NCBI GenBank assembly: GCA_902563055.1 | Contig: CACEWE010000016.1 | Coordinates: 1 to 38,998, forward strand | Length of the DNA: 38,998 bases | Direction: 5' to 3' | From: an uncultured Gammaproteobacteria bacterium | GTDB taxonomy: Bacteria > Pseudomonadota > Gammaproteobacteria > Francisellales > CACEW01 | Shown: positions 32,115 to 38,998 of the stretch, piece after piece | Position numbering within the stretch: position 1 is the first letter of the stretch | Layout: each line of letters opens with the position of its first letter | The notes under the pieces: generated by a model | The model's database searches: none | What the model was told of the DNA's origin: nothing | Seen by the model: only the letters and a program-made list of their open reading frames with translations | Program-made: the position numbers and the translations under genes

Positions 32115-33558
32115 CTTTAAAAAAGCGTAGTATATCTATGGCAAGATTTGAGCCAATGTCAGAGTTTTGGATTTGCTGTTCTAATGCAGTTTGTAATTGC
32201 GCGATGGTCTTATCTTGGGGAGCTTGCAGATCAACATGTAAGGTATAATCTTTTGGCTTTGCTAAAATGGCTTTTGCCGAGGGTTGATAATGGTTTGGGC
32301 CCAGTGGTGCAAGGGTTGTGTCAATGGCTTGCTGCCACATTAATTGTGCTTGGTGTATGCTGGTTTTATCGGTGGTTTTTGCACCACTTAAAACCGCAAT
32401 CATTGCATCTATTAAGCCATCGTCACGATATTGAATTTTGAGGCTGCGTGGCTGGATGTTTGACCAACTAATAGTATTCCCTTTGTTAAAAAGCATAGGC
32501 CCAAGCCAATTACTATCGAGGTTTTTTACGTTCAAAAGCGCATGAAGCGTACCAAGATGCTCAAGCGATGCACTGCAAGAGAAAAGCAAGGCGGTGTTTT
32601 TTTGCAAATCTTGCGCACAAGAAAGAGAGAAGAGATCATGGTCCTTGAGGATTTTTTTTGCCATGGTCTCGGGTATAAGCGCTTTAAGTGGGTTGTTGTC
32701 ATGGTGGATTTTTTGCTCTATTTCAAAAGACAGTTGCGTGTTTTGAACCTTGGGGCCAAGAATTGCCAGTAAGCCTTGCTCAATGGAGGCATCTTGAGGG
32801 ATGGTTAGTTGGCTATAGCGGCTGTTAAAAGCAAGTTTGGTATTTTGTACTTTGGTATGGAGTGTTATATCCAAATTTTTACTATCACTTTGGTAATTAA
32901 AGGATCCAGATAGCTTAAGCGCGTCTGAATGCTTTTGAGCAAGCCATGCATTAAATTCGGAAAGATATTCAGGCGCAATATAAACCGATTGGCTTGTCGT
33001 GATCTGTTTTTTAGTGTCATTGTCTATAATGGTAATAGAGAGGTTGTGATAACCTGGAGGGAGGTATTTAAGAGGGATTTGATGGGAGCCGGCTGGAAGT
33101 TGGATCATCATTTGTGCCGTATTGGCTATGCTTATTTTAACGGTAGAGGGGTGGGTGAGAAAAATCGGCATGGGCTTGGTTTTGTTTTCTTGATCCATGT
33201 ATTGATGCAGCAAGGGCATGGATATAGACAAATTTGAAAAGCTTATGTTAAAGCCATTGCGTTTTTGCACACTAAGCTTGGCTATTTGTATCTCTGTAGG
33301 AGCATCTTTGATGGCAATGCGCACATCCTTAAGGCTTATCTTTTTATGCCATAGTGCATCCCAAGGGTCTTCAATATCTTTATAATGGATGTGTTCTATT
33401 GCGCTATTGTGCTGCAAAAGGCTTGCAATGCTTTGGTCTATGTCACGCTTAAGGTTTTTTTGAAGGATCATTTGGCTAACATAGTAGCCGCTAAAAAGGA
33501 TAACAAAGGTGCAAAGGATAAAAAAGAGTTGCTTTATGGGTTTGCTTTTTAGCATCAT
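32068..33558 (-). CDS. Unknown membrane-anchored periplasmic protein
   Basis: A 496-residue protein with an N-terminal signal-anchor (about 8-27: LFFILCTFVILFSGYYV) and an otherwise soluble, beta-rich body, so most of it should lie in the periplasm. The overall style, an anchor then long amphipathic beta strands, recalls DUF945/AsmA-like envelope proteins, but I cannot assign a family with certainty. It starts with two consecutive ATGs (33558 and 33555). It is divergent from lolC and shares a palindromic promoter core with it, which suggests an envelope role coordinated with lipoprotein export. That link is inference. Confidence 0.7.
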   Translation of the reverse strand: MMLKSKPIKQLFFILCTFVILFSGYYVSQMILQKNLKRDIDQSIASLLQHNSAIEHIHYKDIEDPWDALWHKKISLKDVRIAIKDAPTEIQIAKLSVQKRNGFNISFSNLSISMPLLHQYMDQENKTKPMPIFLTHPSTVKISIANTAQMMIQLPAGSHQIPLKYLPPGYHNLSITIIDNDTKKQITTSQSVYIAPEYLSEFNAWLAQKHSDALKLSGSFNYQSDSKNLDITLHTKVQNTKLAFNSRYSQLTIPQDASIEQGLLAILGPKVQNTQLSFEIEQKIHHDNNPLKALIPETMAKKILKDHDLFSLSCAQDLQKNTALLFSCSASLEHLGTLHALLNVKNLDSNWLGPMLFNKGNTISWSNIQPRSLKIQYRDDGLIDAMIAVLSGAKTTDKTSIHQAQLMWQQAIDTTLAPLGPNHYQPSAKAILAKPKDYTLHVDLQAPQDKTIAQLQTALEQQIQNSDIGSNLAIDILRFFKVKIYGTEIIPEANKV

Positions 33559-33580
33559 TAGATTAGAATAGGAGCCATCT

Positions 33581-33595
33581 TGTTATTATAACAAA
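33581..33595. promoter_or_regulatory. Palindromic -10 core serving both strands
   Basis: TTGTTATTATAACAA (33580-33594) is a perfect palindrome around its central base. On the plus strand it offers an extended -10 TGtTATTAT (33581-33589); on the minus strand it offers TGtTATAAT, with the hexamer at 33585-33590. It lies between two divergent genes (starts 33558 and 33646), with no clear -35 either way. One site could thus start both transcripts. Confidence 0.55.
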
Positions 33596-33632
33596 AAAAG
33601 CCTATTGTGGTAGCTGCAACAGGCATTTTTTT
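33593..33632. terminator. Terminator-like hairpin in the lolC leader
   Basis: A 9-bp stem with one mismatch (33600-33608 with 33616-33624) has seven A before it and seven T after it (33626-33632). It looks like a bidirectional rho-independent terminator, yet it lies between divergent genes, 14 bases before the lolC ATG and just before its ribosome site. It may insulate lolC from upstream transcripts or act as an attenuator. Confidence 0.65.
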
Positions 33633-33645
33633 CAAAAGGAGTATT

Positions 33646-34890
33646 ATGCGCTTTGGCCTGGCATTATTTATTGGAATGCGCTATACCCGATCCAAGCGTT
33701 CTAATCACTTTATTTCCTTTATCAGCCTTATTTCTACTTTAGGTATTGCCTTGGGTGTGATGGTGCTTATTACTGTTTTATCAGTGATGAATGGTTTTGA
33801 TCATGAAATTAAATCGCGTATTTTAAATATGGTTCCGCCAGTTACGGTTCAGGGCTTAGATGGTCCGCTTCAAGCACAAAAACAATTGGATGAAACTATC
33901 CTAAAAACACCTGGGGTTACCGCCATGGCGCCCTTTGTGCAAACCCAGGGGATGATTCAATACCAAGGTCAAAGCGGCTATATTTTACTGCAAGGGATAG
34001 ACCCGGCTTTACAAAGCAAAGTTTCTCCTATTGCTTCAAAGATGGTGCGTGGGTCCTTGACGGATTTAAAACCGGGCGAGTTTGGTATTTTAATTGGTGC
34101 TGATAAAGCGCAGCAAATGGGAATTGTGGTGGGGGATAAAATTACTGTGATGGTTCCCAAAATCTCTATGACTCCAATAGGCTCGGTGCCGCGTTTAAAA
34201 CAATTTGTGGTAAAGGGCATTTTTAAAACTGGCTATACCTATGATAATACCTATGCACTTATCGATCTCAAAGATGCGCAAACTTTACTACAACTGCAAA
34301 ATACTTTTAATGGTTATGAGTTGAAAGTAGAGGATTTATATCGCGCGCCATACATAGCAAATCTTTTAAATCAACGTTTACCTTTTTCTTATCAGAGTTT
34401 TGATTGGACACAGCAAAACCCTAACTTTTTTAAAGCCTTGCAAATGGAAAAAACCATGATGTTTTTAATCTTGATTTTGATTATTGCCGTTGCGGCGTTT
34501 AATTTACTCTCCTCATTGGTGATGATGGTAACGGATAAGCGTGGTGAAATTGCTATATTACGCACGCTTGGGGCTAAAACGGGCACCATTATGCGTGTTT
34601 TTGTAGTGCAGGGCATGATGACAGGCTGTATTGGCATACTTTTTGGGGTGGGTTTAGGGATTGCATTATCTTTACATGTAACGGAAATAGTTGCTTGGCT
34701 GCAACATCTTTTGGGAGTGCAGTTTCTTAGTGCAAATGTCTACTATATCGATTTTGTGCCTTCTTTGCTGATTCCAACAGATATCGTTAAGATTATTGCG
34801 GTTGCTTTGGGCTTATGTGTAGTGGCAACCTTATACCCTGCTTGGCAGGCATCACGTGTTTTACCAGCAGAGGCTTTACGTTATGAATAA
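33646..34890 (+). CDS. lolC: Lipoprotein-releasing system membrane subunit LolC/LolE
   Basis: A 414-residue subunit of the LolCDE ABC transporter that frees outer-membrane lipoproteins from the inner membrane to LolA. The N-terminus ALFIGMRYTRSKRSNHFISF, the first membrane helix with MVLITVLSVMNGFDHEIKSR, a periplasmic domain, three C-terminal helices and the terminal ALRYE all match LolC. AAAAGGAG (33634-33641) sets the ATG at 33646; the longer GTG frame at 33607 begins inside the hairpin. Only one membrane subunit is present, so it may act as a homodimer, as in bacteria with a single LolF-type protein, unless lolE is elsewhere. The lolD start overlaps its last codons. Confidence 0.93.
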   Translation: MRFGLALFIGMRYTRSKRSNHFISFISLISTLGIALGVMVLITVLSVMNGFDHEIKSRILNMVPPVTVQGLDGPLQAQKQLDETILKTPGVTAMAPFVQTQGMIQYQGQSGYILLQGIDPALQSKVSPIASKMVRGSLTDLKPGEFGILIGADKAQQMGIVVGDKITVMVPKISMTPIGSVPRLKQFVVKGIFKTGYTYDNTYALIDLKDAQTLLQLQNTFNGYELKVEDLYRAPYIANLLNQRLPFSYQSFDWTQQNPNFFKALQMEKTMMFLILILIIAVAAFNLLSSLVMMVTDKRGEIAILRTLGAKTGTIMRVFVVQGMMTGCIGILFGVGLGIALSLHVTEIVAWLQHLLGVQFLSANVYYIDFVPSLLIPTDIVKIIAVALGLCVVATLYPAWQASRVLPAEALRYE

Positions 34891-35581
34891 TACGCCCGTT
34901 TTACAAGCTCATGCTTTAAGTAAAACCTTTATGGAGGGTAAAATTAAAACCCCGGTTTTGCATGCAGTAGATTTTAGCGTGTACAAAGGTCAAAGCGTTG
35001 CCATTATGGGCAGTTCTGGTTCTGGAAAAACGACTTTGTTGCAGCTTTTAGCAGGCTTAGATGCGCCTAGTAGTGGCAAGGTGGAGTTGTTGGGTAAGCC
35101 CTTTTCTAGTTTGGATGCTAATGCCCGAGGCGCCATGCGTAATGCGCATATGGGTTTTGTGTATCAGTTTCATCATTTATTGCCAGAGTTTAGCAGTTTG
35201 GAAAATGTGATGATGCCTCTTTTAATTGCCGGGGTTTCTAAAAAAGTTGCTAAAGAAAAGGCTATGGCGCTTATTGAACAAGTTGGACTTGTGGATCGTT
35301 ACCATCATCGCCCAGGGATGCTCTCAGGTGGCGAGCGTCAACGTATTGCCATTGCGCGCGCGATGGTGATGGATGTGGATTGTATTTTAGCTGATGAGCC
35401 AACGGGTAATCTTGATAGCCATAATTGTGAACGCGTGATAGACTTGATGCTTTCATTATCGCAACAACATCAAGTGGCACTTATTTTAGTCACCCATGAC
35501 CAAAGCTTAGCGTCCAAAATGCAGCAGCAGTATCGAATGGTTGATGGCGTGTTACATGTAAAAGGAGAAAACAATGTTTAA
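34883..35581 (+). CDS. lolD: Lipoprotein-releasing system ATPase LolD
   Basis: A 232-residue ABC ATPase powering lipoprotein release. Walker A is GSSGSGKTT (43-51), the Q-loop region reads YQFHHLLPEFS, the signature is LSGGERQRIAIARA, Walker B is CILADEPTGNLD and the switch His is in LVTHDQ. The characteristic LolD/MacB-type FQ(Y/F)HHLLPEF pattern supports the name. ATG at 34883 lies within the lolC stop region (ATGAATAA overlap), so translation is coupled. An in-frame ATG at 34856 lies deeper in lolC and is less likely. The perM-like gene overlaps its end. Confidence 0.95.
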   Translation: MNNTPVLQAHALSKTFMEGKIKTPVLHAVDFSVYKGQSVAIMGSSGSGKTTLLQLLAGLDAPSSGKVELLGKPFSSLDANARGAMRNAHMGFVYQFHHLLPEFSSLENVMMPLLIAGVSKKVAKEKAMALIEQVGLVDRYHHRPGMLSGGERQRIAIARAMVMDVDCILADEPTGNLDSHNCERVIDLMLSLSQQHQVALILVTHDQSLASKMQQQYRMVDGVLHVKGENNV

Positions 35582-36641
35582 AGTGGTAAGTACTTGGTAT
35601 GAAAGACAATTTTCTGATCCAGAAGCGTGTATTTTACTATTAGCTATAGTGTTAAGCGCAGTGGTGCTGTATTTTTTTGGCGCTATTTTGGCGCCCTTAA
35701 TTGCATCAGTCATTTTCGCGTATTTGCTAGATACTGTGGTGGTAGCCTTAAGCAAATATACAAAGCTGCCGCGCATCTTGAGTTTGGCGATCGTGTTTTT
35801 AGTGTTTTTGGGTGCATTTATAAGTGCGTTTGTTTGGTTATTACCTTTACTTTCTAAGCAGATTGCACAATTAGCCTCGGAGCTCCCCAACTTAATGGCT
35901 AAATTACACAATGTGATTAGAAGTCAGCAGCATCTGCATCCAGAGTTCTTAACTAAGGATATGGCTGATGAGGTTATTGGTTATACTAGTATTTCCCAGG
36001 ATAAAATTGCGCATTTTGGTGGTGCTGTTTTTAACTTCTCGCTCAAGACTATTTCAAGTGTTATTACGGTTGCGGTATATCTTGTTTTAGTGCCGTTTTT
36101 GGTTTTTTTCTTTTTAAAAGATAAAGATTTAATGTTGGTGTGTTTTCATAAAATGCTTCCTAGTAGTAACCGTGGCTTGCTTGATCATGTTGGCAGGGAA
36201 ATGGAGAATCAAGTCGGTAATTATGTCAAAGGTAAGGCGATTGAAATTCTTATTGTTGGTTTAGCGGCATATGCGGTATTTGCTTATTTTGGATTGCACT
36301 ATGCTTCTCTTTTAGCGGTTTTTGTTGGATTTTCGGTGCTGATTCCTTATGTTGGTATGGTGGTGGTGACGGTTCCTGTGGTATTAATTGGTTTAGGTCA
36401 GTTTGGCTTAAGTAATACTTTTTGGTTAATGATTTTGGGCTATAGTATTGTCCAGGCAGTAGATGGCAATATATTAGTACCTTTAATCTACGCAGAAACG
36501 GTTAATATTCATCCAGCAGCCATTATTGCTGCGGTGGTGATATTTGGAGGATTGTGGGGTTTTTGGGGCTTGTTCTTTGCGATTCCTTTAGCGACTTTGG
36601 TTAAAGCAGTATTTGGTGCTTGGTACAAACACGGGGCTTAA
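35574..36641 (+). CDS. AI-2E/PerM-family membrane permease
   Basis: A 355-residue membrane protein of the AI-2E transporter (PF01594, PerM/YdgG-like) family. It has three N-terminal helices, a soluble stretch (about 105-150), and five C-terminal helices with the family pattern FGLHYASLLAVFVGFSVLIPYVG and GNILVPLIYAETVNIHPAAI near the end. Members move signalling molecules or act in Na+/H+ exchange; this one's substrate is unknown. AAAGGAG lies upstream of ATG 35574, which overlaps the lolD stop by 8 bases, so it is in the lol operon. Confidence 0.9.
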   Translation: MFKVVSTWYERQFSDPEACILLLAIVLSAVVLYFFGAILAPLIASVIFAYLLDTVVVALSKYTKLPRILSLAIVFLVFLGAFISAFVWLLPLLSKQIAQLASELPNLMAKLHNVIRSQQHLHPEFLTKDMADEVIGYTSISQDKIAHFGGAVFNFSLKTISSVITVAVYLVLVPFLVFFFLKDKDLMLVCFHKMLPSSNRGLLDHVGREMENQVGNYVKGKAIEILIVGLAAYAVFAYFGLHYASLLAVFVGFSVLIPYVGMVVVTVPVVLIGLGQFGLSNTFWLMILGYSIVQAVDGNILVPLIYAETVNIHPAAIIAAVVIFGGLWGFWGLFFAIPLATLVKAVFGAWYKHGA

Positions 36642-36693
36642 AAGAAAATCAAATAGATCAGAACAAAAAGTGCCGTGAGATTGTTTTTTTGGT

Positions 36694-37443
36694 TTATTTC
36701 AGGGCTTTTTCTAGGTCTGTGCTAAAGTCTTTTTTAAAGGTTTTTGCAGCAGCTTTTTTCATCCAAAAACGCAGGATAACTTCTTTATTAGACGCATTAA
36801 ATTCAATTTGTGGTGCTTGGGGTTTGGTTTCTATTAAAGGGTTTTCTAAAAGGGGCGCAATTTTTTCTTTAGCGGCATCAAAGGAAAGATCTTTTAGGGG
36901 CGTGCTTTTAATTTCTATTAATTTAAACCCGCTTTTGCTGTAATTAATGAGGTTGCCACTGATAATTTTATCATTTGGCATCATCACGTTGAATTGATCA
37001 AATTGTAAAAAGTGGGTGTGGAGTAAATTAACATCTAGCACGGTTCCTGAAATGCCATTAACACAAATGGCATCGCCTATTTTGTAGGGTCTAAAGAGTA
37101 GAATAAGTATGCCGCTGGTGATATTGGTGATGGATTTTTGTAAAGATAATCCAATGGCAAGGGCAGAGGCGGCAACAATTGCGGTAAAAGAGGTCATAGG
37201 GACGCCAAGCTTGCTCAATGCTGAAATAAGGGTTAATACTAAAATGAGGACGTAGCTGATATTAGCTACAAAGATAGTGAGTGTAGGATCAGAGAGTTTT
37301 TTAGCAATTTTTTTTGTAAGCAATGCTTTGGTGATTTTAGCCACAATAAGACCAATGATAAAAATAGTCAGTGCAGAGAGAAGTTTAGGGCCAAATGTTT
37401 CGATAAAACCAAGTGTTTTTTCTGTTAATATGTTGTAGTCCAT
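36694..37443 (-). CDS. mscS: Small-conductance mechanosensitive channel MscS
   Basis: A 249-residue channel that opens under membrane tension to release solutes on osmotic downshock. It has three membrane helices (about 15-38, 58-78 and 84-115). The third, pore-lining helix shows the Gly/Ala pattern (AASALAIGLSLQKSITNITSGILI), followed by the beta domain (FRPYKIGDAICVNGISGTV) and the C-terminal cage domain. It is shorter than E. coli MscS (286) at the C-terminus. It is divergent from dotA, with its own promoter. Confidence 0.95.
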   Translation of the reverse strand: MDYNILTEKTLGFIETFGPKLLSALTIFIIGLIVAKITKALLTKKIAKKLSDPTLTIFVANISYVLILVLTLISALSKLGVPMTSFTAIVAASALAIGLSLQKSITNITSGILILLFRPYKIGDAICVNGISGTVLDVNLLHTHFLQFDQFNVMMPNDKIISGNLINYSKSGFKLIEIKSTPLKDLSFDAAKEKIAPLLENPLIETKPQAPQIEFNASNKEVILRFWMKKAAAKTFKKDFSTDLEKALK

Positions 37444-37472
37444 AGTTTTTTATCCAAAATAAATATCTTACT

Positions 37473-37501
37473 ATCATAATTTAGATAAGGCTGCCTTACA
37501 A
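37473..37501 (-). promoter_or_regulatory. Promoter of mscS
   Basis: On the minus strand, TTGTAA (37496-37501) and TATGAT (37473-37478) are 17 bp apart, 30 bases before the mscS ATG. Confidence 0.55.
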
Positions 37502-37626
37502 GCGCTTTTATCCATAATAGTAATGAGAGATTTTACGCACGCAAAAAAGTTCTTAATTTTTTGATATCTCAATATTTTGCTCTACCCTTAATATATCCAA
37601 GTAAAAACAAAGGTGGAGCGTGGATT

Positions 37627-38998
37627 TTGGCTAATAGTTTATTATTCTTAGATCAAGACATTTTATTACCTTATCGTAACCCCAGTGCGTGCACTGAAAC
37701 TACTGCAGAGCAAATGGAAAAATCCGTTGCTATGCTTGCTGATATTATAGGCGAGGATTTTTTCACTAACATGATTTGTAGTGGCAATTTCACAGGCGAA
37801 CCCACTAATATTTTAGTAAGAATGTTAGCCATATTTAATACTACCTTGTTGAGTTTTTTCTTAATTATTTTTGCAATTGTGGTATTTATGAGTGTCTTAA
37901 GCAGCGCTCAAGAAGGTTCGCTTACTAAGGGCGGTGTTGGCACAGCTCATTATATCATCCGTTTGATTATTGGCCCGATGCTTGCAGTGCCGATAAACAA
38001 TGGCTTATGTTTGATTCAATTTTTAATTTTATATGTCGTATTAATTGGCATTCAAATGGCAACTAATGTTTGGCAAAAAACCATTGCCGATATTAGTGTT
38101 GGCTTTAGTACAACCTTGCCTGCTAGTTTTGTAGAAAATTACAAAGGGGTGATGAAAAAAGGCCTGGTATATACTGCTGCAGACTATATTGCTCGTTCTA
38201 TTAGTTATCCTCAAAATATGAGTATGATGACGTTAAATGATCCACATCCGCTTGATGTTGAATATTGGAACCCAGGGGAAGCTTTTAGCCCATTTTACCA
38301 CAAGATGAATATGAAAAATTTAAATATAGACGGTATGGGTGAGGGTAAAGTAATAAGTATTAGTGATAGCTTGGGGCTAAAAAGAGATCTAGGCTACTTT
38401 TTTTGTTTATTACATTATAATCTTAACAACCAGGAAAATCTTAATAATCATTATAAAGTAAAGCGCTCAGAGGGAAAATTGCAGGAACCGTCTGAAGGGA
38501 CGTCGAGCCAGAGTAAACCTATAAAAATTCTTAAGGATGAAGTAAAACGAACAAAAGAGTTGTTTTATGGTGGTAGCGGTAGTAGTGCGGAAATTTGTTT
38601 TAATGAGGTTCAGAAAGATGTTCAGATTATTCATCAGCCTATTGAGGCGGTGTACCCTCAAGACCAGCTGACTGATCCATCGACCGGACCCGGGGTAGGG
38701 GGTGAGTTCTTGGGCCCAGATCATCAAATTATAATGAAAACCGATGAAGATGAGATAACGCTATTGGGGAAGAAACATAGTGAAGGTGATTTTATTGTTT
38801 GGATGTATTTCAAATATGCACCAAGTTTCTATTTTGCTATCGATAGTCCTGAGGATAATCCTAGAAACAGTTGTTTTTCCGGTTCTACAGATCCGGTTAT
38901 TGGGGGTGTGTTATTTTACAATTGTGATGGAGCAGCAAACATTAAGGAGGCAAAATTTAAATCAGGCTCGAAAAATGCATCTTTTGACTTCAATTATG
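37627..38998 (+). CDS. dotA: Dot/Icm type IVB secretion protein DotA, 5' part
   Basis: The frame runs open from the proposed start to the window end (457 codons seen), so the gene continues to the right. DotA/TraY features: a short N-terminal region, a first membrane helix (about 65-92, RMLAIFNTTLLSFFLIIFAI), the SSAQEGSLTKGG loop, a second helix pair (about 110-150) ending NVWQKTIADI, then a large polar periplasmic loop. DotA is an inner-membrane component of the Dot/Icm system that delivers effectors into host cells. No ATG or GTG fits; TTG 37627 has AGGTGGAG 8 bases upstream and is my choice. The frame is open further up to about 37489, with a TTG at 37561 as alternative. icmV, normally divergent from dotA, is replaced here by mscS. 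Confidence 0.82.
   Translation, partial: MANSLLFLDQDILLPYRNPSACTETTAEQMEKSVAMLADIIGEDFFTNMICSGNFTGEPTNILVRMLAIFNTTLLSFFLIIFAIVVFMSVLSSAQEGSLTKGGVGTAHYIIRLIIGPMLAVPINNGLCLIQFLILYVVLIGIQMATNVWQKTIADISVGFSTTLPASFVENYKGVMKKGLVYTAADYIARSISYPQNMSMMTLNDPHPLDVEYWNPGEAFSPFYHKMNMKNLNIDGMGEGKVISISDSLGLKRDLGYFFCLLHYNLNNQENLNNHYKVKRSEGKLQEPSEGTSSQSKPIKILKDEVKRTKELFYGGSGSSAEICFNEVQKDVQIIHQPIEAVYPQDQLTDPSTGPGVGGEFLGPDHQIIMKTDEDEITLLGKKHSEGDFIVWMYFKYAPSFYFAIDSPEDNPRNSCFSGSTDPVIGGVLFYNCDGAANIKEAKFKSGSKNASFDFNY

Noticed and set aside
33607..33645. GTG start extending LolC by 13 residues
   Set aside because: The extra codons consist of the hairpin, its T run and the Shine-Dalgarno site of the ATG at 33646.

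Overview
The window reads as chromosomal DNA of an AT-rich gammaproteobacterium of the order Legionellales, the Legionella/Coxiella/Berkiella-like intracellular bacteria. Three things point there. The right edge carries the 5' part of dotA, a gene of the Dot/Icm type IVB secretion system. The gammaproteobacterial block letA/gacA(uvrY)-uvrC-pgsA-tRNA-Cys-tRNA-Leu is present. Between housekeeping genes sit single, strongly promoted genes for eukaryote-like or orphan proteins, as expected for Dot/Icm effectors. Genus and species cannot be fixed from the sequence alone.

Layout. 1-3000: the end of an unknown membrane protein, a PQ-loop membrane protein, and a divergent pair of DNA-binding genes (a small helix-turn-helix protein and a serine-recombinase-fold protein whose catalytic residues are gone). 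3100-7260: a two-gene RND efflux system, adaptor plus pump. 7400-10570: two convergent orphan genes, an S-adenosylhomocysteine-hydrolase-like protein with a C-terminal membrane segment and a 422-residue unknown. 10683-14204, minus strand: four 46-bp tandem repeats in register with the 3' end of tRNA-Leu(UAA), then tRNA-Leu, tRNA-Cys, pgsA, uvrC and the letA/gacA-type regulator. 14356-18709, plus strand: hldE, then an apparent operon of acyl-CoA synthetase, acyl-CoA-binding protein and a YiiX-like permuted papain-fold hydrolase. 18710-19687: a candidate effector. 19971-23120: an OPT-family transporter, a PIG-L/LmbE deacetylase and a small orphan in one operon. 23227-25803: mutS. 26027-29744: an orphan membrane protein, the remains of an MTA/SAH nucleosidase gene, and a eukaryotic-type kinase-fold protein whose DFG aspartate is Asn. 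29816-31862: a slipin/NfeD pair. 32068-33558: a membrane-anchored orphan, divergent from lolC. 33646-36641: lolC-lolD-perM-like. 36694-37443: an MscS channel. 37627 to the right edge: dotA.

How the parts fit. Envelope functions dominate the housekeeping genes: LPS heptose synthesis (HldE), lipoprotein export (LolCD), efflux (RND), osmotic safety (MscS), membrane quality control (slipin/NfeD) and phosphatidylglycerol synthesis (PgsA). The LetA-type regulator controls transmission traits in Legionella, so its presence with dotA and several effector-like genes suggests host-associated life. The most unusual items are the tRNA-Leu 46-bp array, the FadD/ACBP/YiiX-like operon, the kinase-fold protein with altered DFG, the dead recombinase with its partner regulator, and a palindromic divergent promoter with a terminator-like hairpin in the lolC leader.
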